From Hepsetus odoe (taxonomy: Eukaryota; Chordata; Actinopteri; Characiformes; Hepsetidae), in the NCBI GenBank assembly GCA_017165825.1, contig CM029387.1, forward strand, positions 17,802,561 to 17,866,560: a DNA stretch of 64,000 nt, written 5' to 3'. Positions 46,069 to 57,245 of this stretch are shown here, one piece after another. A program made the translations under genes and the position numbers. Position 1 is the stretch's first letter; each line of letters opens with the position of its first letter. The notes under the pieces were generated by a model. The model did not search any database. It had not been told where the DNA came from and worked only from the letters and a program-made list of their open reading frames with translations.

Positions 46069-46452
46069 GTTTGCAGACGTCAGAGTGACTGAAGTCGGTC
46101 AGCTGAGTGATGATCTCATAGGGTGTGTGTGTGCTGTGGCTGATTTGGAAGGTGACCCTTCCTTCATTGTGGGTAAACAGCTCCTGAAGGTCATCCAGTG
46201 GTCAGACCACACCGACTTTCTGAGTGCTCTGCCACCATGGCACCTACTAACCTTACAATACTGTCATCACTGTGTTCAGACAACACCACTGCAGACTATG
46301 TTCCATACAGGTGCAAAATACCTGCGTATGTCACATATGGGACAAATGTAAAATCCAGAAACGTGTGTATATGCAGGACAGGATCTGCACGACAGACAGA
46401 AGTTGGATGTGATGAAGTAACCGTGCTTAAGTATATTCTTCAGTTGTCCTGT
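46069..46452 (+). other. Unrecognised open frames with one strong Kozak start
   Basis: After an acceptor-like 'gtgtttgtttgcag' (ending 46076) a frame stays open to 46351. In another frame, ATG 46237 sits in a perfect GCCACCATGG context and stays open into the SINE-A fragment at 46453. I recognise neither product and see no donor site. It may be chance. Confidence 0.2.
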
Positions 46453-46540
46453 TGTGGGCAGCAGTGGCTTAGTGGTTTGGGAGTCGGGCCCAGGGATGGA
46501 AGGTTGTGTGTTCCGATCCCAGACCAGTAGTTTGCCCTTC
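46453..46540 (+). repeat. SINE-A head fragment
   Basis: Head with 'agcagtggcttagtggtt' and 'cagaccagtagtttgccctt', then truncated. Confidence 0.65.
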
Positions 46541-47281
46541 TGATCCGGGGTCACAGCTGCTTTATTTATTTATTTTCTTTAAAGAATTGAGTGGCTAAAC
46601 TACCTAAAACCTGTCCAGTACTTTGGAAACCACCAAACAAAATGACCCAACAGGTTTCATCCAGCGTGTGAGCTGAAAAAATAGTTTAAAGTGCTTACAC
46701 ACTTGTTTAGAGCTCAAGGTTCTTTTCAACACTCCATGATTGTCATGCGAAAGTGCTAAGATATTTGTTCCAGTGAGGGTATCGGCCACACTGGAACGGC
46801 TTGTGATTTTTCTAACATATTACCTAATAATAGAAATGAACAGGCCAGATGTTTGGCGTTCTTCCATTTGCTGGTTTAATTTCTGATACCAAATATAACC
46901 AAGAAAGCAACCGAAGCCACAAAAGAGAGACTTAATGAAAGCTCATTTATGGATGTTTCCTTTGAATTTCAAAGGTGGCACTTTCCAAAAATAATTGTTC
47001 TTTCTCATAGTGTTGTATAACAAAGGAGATTTTTATTGCATGGTTTATGCAGTACACACCTCCCCGAAGTAATTAAAAGCGTTTACACGTGGCTGTTTAT
47101 TTGAAGCGCCTTTCATAAAAAGCATCTCATACAGAGTTATAATAAAGTGCATACAACTGCAGGAGTTAAAGCATAAGGTAAGCATATATAAAAAGTATAT
47201 AAATAAATAAATGTGAAAAATAGTGGTAGAATCTATTAGTAAGTATATATATTCATGTTGTTACTGGTAAAACTAAAATTC
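46541..47281. other. Unique sequence, no gene seen
   Basis: AT-rich DNA before a (CCAT)n block; nothing recognised. Confidence 0.35.
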
Positions 47282-47735
47282 CGTCCATCCATCCATCCAT
47301 CCATCCATCCATCCATCCATCCATCCATCCATCCATCCATCCATCCATCCATCCATCCATCCATCATTCATTCATTCATTCCATCCATCCATCCATCCAT
47401 TCATCATCAGAATCACTTATCCTTAACATGGTCATGAGAGGAGCTGGTGACTGTCCTGGCACTCAAAGGATAAAATCGGAGAAACACCTAATCAACAGTC
47501 CATTGCCAGGCGACACAAAGCCAAACATACTCACATTCACTCAACCTGGGCACAATGTGGCATCTCACATTCAACTAATCTGCATGTCTTTGGATTGTTG
47601 TAGGAAACCTGAGCACCCATGAGGAAACCAACACAGACATGAGAAGATCATGCAAACTCCACACAGAGAGACTCCGGACTGCCCTTTCTGGCATCCTAGT
47701 TGGCATAAGCGGATTAGAAATTGAATGGACAGATG
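47282..47735 (-). repeat. SINE-C with long (ATGG)n tail
   Basis: The (CCAT)n block, about 120 bp with (ATTC)n interruptions, is the tail of a minus-strand SINE-C. Its body has the hallmark 'tctgcatgtctttggattgt' and 'catgcaaactccacacagag'. The copy is diverged. Confidence 0.8.
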
Positions 47736-48099
47736 ATTATTCAATAAAAACAGTTAAAAATGTTCTCTGCAACAAGCTGTTTGTTAGCTGGCAGGCTGAA
47801 AAAATATCCTTCAAACTGTGCCTTTATTTTTGCACATTTTAAAGTCACATTTTAGGCAAATGAGTTTGTTACCAATGTGCATTAACATGTGCCGAAAAAA
47901 CAATGTTGTGCTTTCTTTCCATTAGAAACCTGTCATTTGAGTGAGGTGCTAAGACTTTTCTAACCCTGGAAACGTTAACGTCTTTTCATCAGTTCCCATC
48001 AACTTATCCACCAGTGCAAAGTCTGTCCACGAGCAGACACCAGCTCCCACACAGGGATCAGCTGTAATTGTAGTGCTTAAGCTGAGCCTATTTATCTAC

Positions 48100-48305
48100 A
48101 CCATAGGCTCCATAATCAGGAGGTTGTAGGTTCAAGTCCCAGACCAGTAGGTTGCCCTGAGGTACCCTTGAGCATGGTGCCATCCCCCTCAATGCTCCTC
48201 AGGTGCTGGATATGGCTGCCCACTGCTGCACTGTGTGTAAAGCATTTCTTTGTGGGTCACTGCTTGCTGTGGTTTGCTCACGATGATAAATAGCTACTTT
48301 CATGT
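48100..48305 (+). repeat. SINE-A, head truncated
   Basis: It begins around the B box ('taggttcaagtccc'), then runs 'cagaccagtaggttgccctg' and 'acccttgagcatggtg' to a decayed tail. Confidence 0.75.
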
Positions 48306-48394
48306 TGGACGTTTGCCGGAAAGGATCTTAAAATCTGTTACTCAGCAACATCTTGATAGAAAAATGAAGAGCAAAAAGTGAGGAGCTTTTGCAG

Positions 48395-48670
48395 CCACTG
48401 GTGGTGCAGTGGTTGGGGCTGTGGCCTCATGACAAGGTCTGACTTGCATTCCCAGCCTGGTTCTTTCTGTGTGGGTTTCCTCTGGGTGCTCTGATTTCCT
48501 CCCACAGTCCAAAGACATGCATGTCAACTGTATTGGAGATGCTAAATTACACCCTAGGCCTAAGTGTGTTTTTCTTCGTGTCTGCCCTGCAATAGTCCGT
48601 CAGCCTGTCCATGGAGCTTCTCCATCTTTAGCCCCGGAAGAAGTTATGACCCTGGTAACATAAGCAGCCT
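48395..48670 (+). repeat. SINE-C
   Basis: Head 'ggtggtgcagtggttggg', then 'ttctttctgtgtgggtttcc', 'ccacagtccaaagacatgca' and an L2-like end ('tgaccctggtaacataagc'), without the (ATGG)n tail. Confidence 0.8.
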
Positions 48671-50182
48671 AAAAATGGATAAAAGTGAATTACATTGCAG
48701 TTGCGTTGAGTTACGCTAGTTTAAGCTCACGTCATGAAGCAACTTATCACTGTTTAATATTTAGTTTTATTGCTTTAGAAAAATAATATTAATCAGCATG
48801 CGCTCTATAGGGTGGCTTATTAATACTTTTATTGAACTAATAGTTTACAGTATTAGCAATCTTTGAGAAATAAGCATTTCATGTGTTAACTGCTTAGTTG
48901 AACAGTTTGATTGATTGCTCATTAGATTAATTATGATCACAATGCTTAGAAAGTATTTTAAATGATCTAAAGCGTATGGTTACAGAATATTAAGTTACTA
49001 GTAGATGAATCCCCATTGATTCATTACACATCTTATAGACTAATCCGACTATTATTTCATTTTCATGCAAAAAATGGTTAATCACGTCAAATCACATAAA
49101 ATGCAGTGGATTTATTTAGTGGATTATTTTTTTGTCTTATTTTTTGTTTGTTAATGCACAAATGTTTCAGCACTGATGGCTTTTTCTGCAGCAATTTTCC
49201 ATTAGATGTGCTGACAAACAGGGCTGTTTACAGTGGGTGTCTTCAGCAGACCTGGGTGGGCAGTGTGTGTCATAACTGTGTCTTTTAAGGATGACATCAG
49301 TGCTATAAATTGCATTGCTTGGACCTCATGGTGCTACATGTGTGTGTGTGTGTGTGTTTTGTTGAATTGAAGCCCGTAGATTTCTCAGGCTTCTTACGTC
49401 CTAAGGATTAGTATTCGGCAGCTACATGGAAAGTAACCCAGGCTGTCCAAGTTATTCTTGACTTTCACAAGTGAGGACTGGGATTGAGGTCCTGCGGGAG
49501 GCGCCTCTTTAATTAAGAGGTTAATGAATTGTCCTGATGTCACAGTTCGCCTGTGAGCCTCTCTGGTTTCCGCTCAGGCTGTGACTTCTAAGCAATTCAT
49601 CAGCACTTCAGCTTAAGCTCCAGTGGGGAATGTCACTTTTACAGTCCTTTACCATGAAACTGCATGCTGATGCAGACTGCCAGCAAGACTGGTGTGGAGT
49701 TCAGCTTTGTTAACACAAAGGACTATGTTGCAATGCTTATGCCATGTTGACTTTTGAAAGGTAGACCTGTTACATGCACTTAAGATCAAATTGTTCGAAA
49801 TATCTACGAGGCAGATTCGAACAAAGACGCACAGTGTCAGTACTGTGGAGCACCACTCCTAAACGATGACAGAATTACCCCTAGAGGAGAATCTGTAGCC
49901 TGCTAACTGTGAGTGAGAGAATGTGTGACTGAGGGATTGATTTTGGGAGAAGCTTTGCTGTGCTTGATTACTGAAACTGTAAATTAATGCAGTGCAAGAT
50001 GAAGCATGTAAATTGTTGTGTTACCAATTATTTATTAATTAATTAATACGTTTTTTTTTATTAGAACGTTTTTGAAATGTTACAGAAAAATGTCCTTTCT
50101 ATTCGTTCATATTCTAGAGTGACTCTGAATGTAGATTTTATCTTCAGATGATGTAGCAATTTTGTAACTTTTTAAAGAGACA
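48671..50182. other. Unique sequence, possible conserved non-coding DNA
   Basis: No gene or repeat recognised apart from a short (TG)n near 49338-49358. The segment 49480-49640 is free of repeats and has a palindrome-like 'ctctttaattaagaggttaa' core. Confidence 0.35.
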
Positions 50183-50410
50183 TTTTACCATTATGAGGGC
50201 ACAACACAGCTCACAGTGAACCACAATAAAATGATTTCTTTGCATTTTATGCATGCAGCAGGGGGCACCCATACACCTGGAGCCCGGGGAGCAGTGATGG
50301 GGATGGAACCTTGCTGAAAGGTACCTCAGGGCAGTCTACCGGTCTGGGATTCGAACTCCTGACATTCCAATCCTGGGACTTAATCCCAAACCACTAGGCC
50401 TCTGACCCCA
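50183..50410 (-). repeat. SINE-A
   Basis: Minus-strand copy: tail 'accattatgagggcacaaca', middle 'gcccggggagcagtgatggg', and head ending 'accactaggcctctgacccc'. Confidence 0.75.
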
Positions 50411-51300
50411 GACATAGTATTGATTCCACTTTGAAAACCAAATGACTGGGAGCCTTTTTAAAAAAAAACATTTTATGGATTTTGATTGGCGCCTTTGAGG
50501 CCGTATTCTAGACATCTTCATAAATGGGCTGAAATGGCTAGGGGCTGAATTGATACTCATGTGTCTGTGGCTGCTATCATGAATAAAATGTCTTTTTCAA
50601 GCTAGGTTTGCGTCATTTGGACAGGGGAGACAACTGACACTTTAGAGGTTTGTCCCAAGAACAAGTCCCCTTAATACCTGTGGTGGAATATATGTGCGAA
50701 GTGAGGTGACTGTCGTCAGTACTGCTAACCAGGCATAAGCCTTAAAGGATCCATTGCATAACTTGGACTGGATCCTTCGTCCAACGTTTCCACAGAAAAG
50801 TCCAGCCACCCCTCCCATCGCCACCCTGATAACCTTGAGCCACCATGTCCGCCCTTAGCAGGTGTACAGTGTCCTCTGAGCCTTCCAGCTTTCTGGGTTG
50901 TGTTGGAGAGAGGGAACGGTCTTATGACCGCTGTTCCTCGTCCTGTGCCAGGTGAAGTCGTACGGGCAGCTATAATGAGCCATACCTCCGCTCCCCAAGC
51001 TTTATTTAGAATCAGTCATGGAGTGTCACTGGGTGCACGGCCTGCTCAGTGCTGATCTCTCAGATTACAGCCTGAAGAGACACACTGGAGAGTTAGAAAA
51101 GTATTCCTATCCAAAGAAACTTCAATGCCCTTTACAGGTGTAGCCTTATAAATAATAAGGCATTGAATTTACTTAATTAAATTTGTCCATTTTGTGCACA
51201 TAAATAAACTAAATTACGCAACATCACTTCTTGAGGTAGGTACTTTTATAGTTAATGTTTAGATTATGAATTCTATTACATCAGCTAATAGATGGTTCTA
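50411..51300. other. No gene supported; one open minus-strand frame
   Basis: A 60-codon minus-strand frame at 50642-50824 starts MAMGGVAGLFCGNVGRR and has a hydrophobic stretch. The frame before it has a stop. I do not recognise it and do not call it a gene. Confidence 0.25.
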
Positions 51301-51379
51301 ATATCCATCACAGAGAATGGGATTATGGGGGTTGGCACCCCATAATCCCAAATAATGAGATTGATAGGGGCATAATGAA

Positions 51380-51528
51380 GGTTGGCCTAGTGGTTAGGGA
51401 GTTAGCCCAGACCAGTAGGTTGCCCTGAGATACCCTTGAGCAAGGTATTGTCCCCATCACTCTTTCCCGGGTGATTCAAATCGCTACCCCCTGCTGCATA
51501 GTGTGTCTGGGTGAAATGAAGAAATGTC
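51380..51528 (+). repeat. SINE-A lacking the B box
   Basis: Head 'ggcctagtggttagggagtt' jumps straight to 'cagaccagtaggttgccctg', as in the 43.1-kb copy, so the B-box segment is missing. The tail is lost after 'tggg(t/a)gaaatg'. Confidence 0.75.
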
Positions 51529-52383
51529 AGCAAAAGAGACAAATAAAGTTAAATATTCCTAAAACGAATGAAAAAAATAGCCAAAGTCTATGAAAACATG
51601 TTTTTGCATATATCTTGATTTAGCCGTCTCTAGCACTGCTGGAACACAGCTGGTTCAGTCTGGTAGGACAGATCTTCAGTCATTGTAGTCCAGTGGTAAA
51701 CTTAACCCCACTGATCCATTGTTTTGGCTTGTATGATGGTCAGATCCAAGCCACATTTTTTACCCCAAAAATGATATTGGCTCAAGTGACATTGAACCCA
51801 CATTGCACATGTCAAACACTCGAGGATAATTCAGGAAATATCTGGCAATATACTGCATTCCCTGCAACCCCAGACAAATGCTGGTAAAAGCTAACGAGCC
51901 TATAAAGGGTGTCCACTGTAACATGACAGTAAAATAATACAGTAAGTGCAGACAAATTACAGCCCAAATATAAAGCAACTGTCTGGCCACTGTGCTGCCA
52001 GCAGATTACTACTTTTTGAAGAAGCAGAGAGTAAGTACATGTAAGGACAGCTTACAGTAACTATATTACATGCTCATTCACTAAAGATGCCTCATAAGAA
52101 AATGAAATTTCTCAGAAAAAGATGCCAGTGTTTTACTGTGAAGTTGACACATATGAGACAGATTTACTGGAAAATGTTTCTGATTTTTTCTGTCGGGAAA
52201 AGCAGCTTTGTGTTCCGTGTGCATGACACTGAGTTAAAGATGACGTATGAGATTAGAGGTTGTGGTCCAATAGTGGTGGTCCAACATTACTGGGTAAAAT
52301 GGATCCAGTATTGGTGATAATTGAGGGTGTAAAGAAAGATTTGCTTATTTATCACTCTCTTTATTCATGATTACAATCCTTAT
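51529..52383. other. Unique sequence, no gene seen
   Basis: AT-rich DNA between SINE-A and SINE-B copies. Confidence 0.35.
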
Positions 52384-52592
52384 CATTTACATTTGCGGCA
52401 TTTAGCAGATGCTCTCATCCAGAGCAACTTCCATGTCCTAATTACAGGGACAGTCCCCCTGGAGACACTCAGGGTTAAGGGTCTTGCTCAGGAACCCAGT
52501 GGTGGTAGTGCAAGAGGTGGGATTCAAACCTGGGACTTCTTCAGCCATAGGTCCATAGACAAGTACCCTACCACTAGACCACCGCCACTAAT
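52384..52592 (-). repeat. SINE-B, full length
   Basis: The best SINE-B copy, on the minus strand: head 'gtggcggtggtctagtggta', B box 'caggtttgaatccc', 'gtgtctccagggggactgtc', and tail 'ctctggatgagagcatctgc' with 'aaatgccgcaaatgtaaatg'. The tail matches the LINE at 63.04-63.61 kb. Confidence 0.85.
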
Positions 52593-54244
52593 GATTACTA
52601 ATCACTAATGACTAATGATGAAATGATGAAATGATTCAACCTCTTTGACATCATAAAATACTATATGAAGTACTACATTTGGTAACAACTTAATAACTTT
52701 CACATTTTCCCAGACAGACAGACAGATAGACCGACAGACAGACAGTTGCGATCTGTGACTCCTAGAGCCTGGCCTTCAGTTTGAGTCTTTTTTTTTTTTT
52801 CCACATCCTTTGCACACATTGAAGAATTGTGGCAAAATCTGGACCTATTTAACTTTCTATCTCCTTCACATATCAAACAAGCAGCTTCTAAAACTCTACC
52901 ACTCTAAATATTTGGGTTCCTCTGATGCTCCAGAGTGTTTTCAAGTGCACTTTTCAGAGAAAACTTGGAGACTGTTACCAAAGCAAAGCTTCCCTTTATT
53001 CGTGGGCAGTCAGTTGCCTCAAAATGTAACATCATATTAACTTATTATAACTTGTATCAATTTAATTATACTTCTAATTTCCATTGCATCCTAATTAGAT
53101 TTAGCCCATTATGACATTTCTGTAAAAAATGAAAGAGTTTCTAATAATTGAATGTATCTGGCAACTTCCTGCCATCCAGCTGGATTTGTGGTTTACATCA
53201 ATCCTCAGTTTATATTCCATTTTTTTTTTTAAACCCATAAAAGGTAATGCACACATACCCCATCTGGCAAGAGGAGATGTTGATTTATCGCAGAGCGTCC
53301 AAAAACATTTGGGGCAAAATGAGGTCATAGAGTTGTTTCAAAGATAAAGTTAGGACAATTAGAACACAACCTTCACTCAAAAATACTCCAGATCAGGATA
53401 TAACTTAAAAAGATGCCATCCAAAATCAAGTGGCCTGAAATGCCTTAACTCTGGTTAATGTGTCCCAGCCTTGATCCAGTAGCCCACCTGCTCTGCTCGT
53501 ATTAGTGATCTCGATGCTCCCAGGACGACTGATTCATGTAAGCCTTTCCTGGGCTGATGCCGGTAAGGAAACGTAGTAAAAGGATTAAAGTGCACATGAT
53601 TGAGAGCCCTCCTGGACCACTGGCCAAAATGAACTCCAGTTGTTTGGTGCATTATTTCTGAACAATGAACAGAGTGGCTCACGCACAGCAGTGCTGCACC
53701 TCATTGTCACTGATGGGCTGAGAAAACTCACCAATCAAAAATATCCAGCCATCAAAGTCCTGTGGCTTCAAATGAACCACTGCTTAAGGAAATGATGGTG
53801 ACTAAGCCAAGTATGGCTGCGTACGATTAACTATATTCAAAATCTTTATATTAGCAAGGCAAACCGACATAGTTGATGTACTATCTAAAGTGAACAGTGA
53901 GTTGACGCAGTGTTTAAAAACTCCTTCTGGTGCTCCTTTGGAAGTCCTGGCTGTTGATGGTGGGAAATGCAGCAAAGAAGCAGATGGACTAGAGCAAGTA
54001 ACTGTAAACTACACTGCAAGAACATGACCAATTCGGCTGATAAAAATGGTCAGAGAGTAAACACTAGGTGGGTGGACCTAACAAAGTAGCTCATTAGAGT
54101 GCATTTAGATATCGTCGGAAAATACCACTTGGCCATTTTACTGTGCTAACATTTCAAGACAAGCGGACCAATGAGAAAAATCATTTAGAATAAAAATCTC
54201 AATACATTACATTTGGTCCGAACCAGGGAGAGTGAGAAAGAGTA

Positions 54245-54291
<47 letters not shown>

Positions 54292-55838
54292 TAGAAACAT
54301 ATTTGTATAGAACAGTATGTAAGAGCCAGTTCTGCAACGTTGCACAGAGAAAAGTCATTGCCGAAACCGTTCATGTAGAACAATCTTTAGCACATTCGAA
54401 GGTCACATACTGAACACACGTAACAGCAGGTTGTTCTTTTTCTGTTTGTTGTGCAGTACATTAAGATCCACAGCTAGAAAACCATTTGCATTTTCTTGTG
54501 GGATTGGGGGGTGGGCACTTGCCTTGCTCATGTTGTTTCTGACTCTGTATGACACTCTTTTCTATAAAAATATGGATTAACATTCTCTGCGTGTCTATAA
54601 AAAGCCATCAGGTTTTGCCTTTATTTCTTATTTTTGTGTGGGTGGATCATGCCATGTTGCTATCCACATAAACGACACTATATGATATTACTTTACAACC
54701 TGAATGACAGTGAGATGATTTTGGCATGCAGTTTACATAGTGCTAATATGTTGGGGTTTCCATTACTTATGAGCTCCATTTGCCTTGTAGCTCCAGTGCT
54801 AAAATTAAAAAAGATCAACCACCAAATAAGTCTTGGGCAACAAACCATTAAGGGTAAGAGAGGAAAACTGCAAACACTTCCCTGAAAAAGTGTTTGTCCC
54901 TAAAAAGCAGTGTTCATCCGATTGTGTCAGAAACCTCAGATTCATCGAAAGACCAAAGTCATCAAGGGGGGATTCTAGTGGTGGCTACAGTCAAGCCAAC
55001 CTGGAGAAATGGATCATTAATTCATTCATTGGGTTTATCATCTGGGATTTAATTTACAGTGTCCCAAAACAGTGCAGTTCAAAGGATTATGAAGCTTCAG
55101 AAAAGCATACAGTCTCTCCGGAGCCCTCACTGAATTGGCACAGTGTGAAAAACGGCATTGTCAGCCTGTAATACTCTGTATTGCATGCAGAGTCCACTAG
55201 AGCGAAGGCCTCTGGGGAAACGTGAGTTAATTTTACCCAGCATTCCATCTTCCTGGTTGATGCCGTTTGGCATGGTGGGAAATTGATCTGGATCCTTTCA
55301 TCTCACCACATGATTCTTGATGCTACACTTGATTTGGGAAGCCGCAGGGAAGATCACAAGTTCTAACCTGCGGAACCTGCAGGTTTCTTTTGCTGGCAGA
55401 TGATGCATCATTGTGACTTTAGTGCAAGCGCCTGAGGCTGCACTGAGAGGAAGTTTATATTAGCTCAAAAGGAGTGACTTTACTATACACACATCCAACA
55501 TGCAGTAATTGTTCAGGTGACACACCTGTTCATGCTTTTTTACTCCACATTTTAATAACCAAACGGACTGTTGGGCTGGGCTGGGCTGTGTTAGCAGATG
55601 GCTGTTTGCCAAAATGATCATGAAAGTTGGTGAATGGTGTGACAGCCAGGGCAACTGCCTAGGCTGCCTGTAGCCCTGAGCTGATTTGCTGTGAATTTTT
55701 GGTTAGTTTATGTATCGCTGATGTCTGGTTAGTGGATTTGACGCTAATATTACATTTATTACAGCATGGAGCATGGAGCCACCCCTCATTGCATCATAAC
55801 TTAGTTTTTTTTTAATATATTATTGAGGTTTCAGTGCC
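52593..55838. other. Unique sequence with (CAGA)n, (GA)n; possible conserved DNA
   Basis: (CAGA)n near 52714-52744 and (GA)n at 54248-54288. No credible exon. Segments 53040-53180 and 55180-55400 are free of repeats and look like non-coding conserved DNA by composition only. Confidence 0.35.
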
Positions 55839-55912
55839 ACAGGCTGTGTCTAAAGATACACTGTTCTAGATAAAGAGGTTCCAACCACTCAGTATTCAGC
55901 ATTAGCAGTAAA
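55839..55912 (+). repeat. Repeat X, copy 2 (left part)
   Basis: Reverse complement of the last 75 bases of the window with few changes: 'gataaagaggttccaaccac', then 'tcagtattcagcattagcag'. It meets a SINE-A at 55913 at the same junction as copy 5. A weaker match ('attaaaaattaattgatta') continues after the SINE. Confidence 0.75.
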
Positions 55913-56142
55913 GGGCAGCAGTGGCCTAGTGGTTAGGGAGTTAGGCATGTGTTCAGAAGGTTGAGGGTTCAAACCCCTTACCAGTAGGCTGCCCTGAGGT
56001 ATCCTTGAGCAAGGTACCATTCCTGTCACTGCTCCCTGGGCACTTTCATTGCTGCCCCCTGCTGCATGGGTTAAATGCAAAGGTCCATTTTTGTTGTGGT
56101 TCGCTGTGTGTTCTCACAACGACAAGAATAGTCACAATTAAA
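55913..56142 (+). repeat. SINE-A inside repeat X, full length
   Basis: Head 'gggcagcagtggcctagtgg', B box 'gggttcaaacccc', 'atccttgagcaaggtacc' and tail 'aatagtcaca'. It sits at the same position and relative orientation in X as the copy at 63.7 kb. Confidence 0.85.
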
Positions 56143-56788
56143 AATTAATTGATTAAGCATAATAATTTAGATCAAATCTGTTTTATACTGCAGTAAAACA
56201 TGGGGCTGATCGTCAGTCCCTCAGGATTTTCTAGCTACACTCGAATCTCCTGCTTCAGACTCTCTTCCCACACATGCATTTATTTTAGCACGCCTCATTT
56301 ATGATTTCACATCTTTCAATACGATTCTGGAAAGATGGCCTCGAATGACTCTGTAGACTTTGCCCTGAAGGAGATCTTTGAACCTCTGGGAAAACACCTA
56401 CACAACCAACCAGGAAGGCAGTTTTACTGTATTATAAAACCACAGCCTACATGATTTATGAGAAGAAAAAAATCAAATGATAGTTAATGTAAATTAACAG
56501 AATGTTTTGAGTCTTCTGATCATCCATCCAGCACTATTGTGCTGGCCTTCCCAGCATACCTTTTTTTTTTTTTTTTACCTATCATCAGTTATTTAGGAGA
56601 CCTATATCTTTTTTGCCTTCATATAATTCCTTGTTAGCATATTTCTGAATCTTTAAGTGGCTGACCCGCAGTCAAATGACTGACGGACTCATAGAGACAT
56701 AATGGACTATACTAAATGCTTGAGCCACCCTTTATTTAATTTTATTTTTGGGATCAGGCCTATCGAGAGTTACCCACTAAAGATACAA
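56143..56788. other. Unique sequence, no gene seen
   Basis: AT-rich DNA with a T-run near 56562-56576. Confidence 0.35.
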
Positions 56789-56992
56789 GGTGAAGTGAAA
56801 ATTGGCCATTGTGAAAGACAGCACCACGACGAAATGCAGCCTCTGCGTTTAAACCATACACACATGTGTAGAAGGGTGCACCTACTCAAAGCGCCCAGGG
56901 AGCAGTGATAGGGACTGTACCTTACTGGATTTGAACACACAACCTTCAGATCTTGAGGCCATCTCCCTAACCAATAGGGCACCGATGCCCAT
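56789..56992 (-). repeat. SINE-A with internal deletion
   Basis: Minus-strand copy: tail 'gtgaagtgaaaattggccat', middle 'cagggagcagtgataggga'. The block between 'gtaccttactgg' and 'atttgaacacacaacc' is shortened. Confidence 0.75.
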
Positions 56993-56999
56993 GGCACAA

Positions 57000-57245
57000 A
57001 GTGCCTAGATAAAGGGGTTCCAACCACACAGTGTTCAGCCTCACCAGTAAACTAATCACCAACCAGATTGTCTGTAAACATCTGTTTCTTCACTGCTTCA
57101 TGCCTTAAGCATGTAAGTCACTTATGAAAATGAAAATGGTCAGGTACAGGGGCTGCGCTGAAAATGAGAGCCAAAAACGGTTTCCCTCAAACTTGGAGAA
57201 AAATTCCTCAACAATACTTTTAAAACTACAAGAAAATCTTTCTCT
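57000..57245 (+). repeat. Repeat X, copy 3 (SINE-empty)
   Basis: 'gataaaggggttccaaccac' runs through 'agtaaactaatcacc' without interruption into 'tctgtttcttcactgcttca' and the part shared with 29.64 kb. It defines the empty form of the SINE junction and the wider extent of X. Confidence 0.7.

Noticed and set aside
47282..47403. Regular short repeats considered as a CRISPR array
   Set aside because: It is a plain tetranucleotide microsatellite without spacers, in a vertebrate genome.
47255..47437. Open frame with repeated HPSI units
   Set aside because: It is a translation of the (CCAT)n tail of a SINE-C, not a protein repeat.
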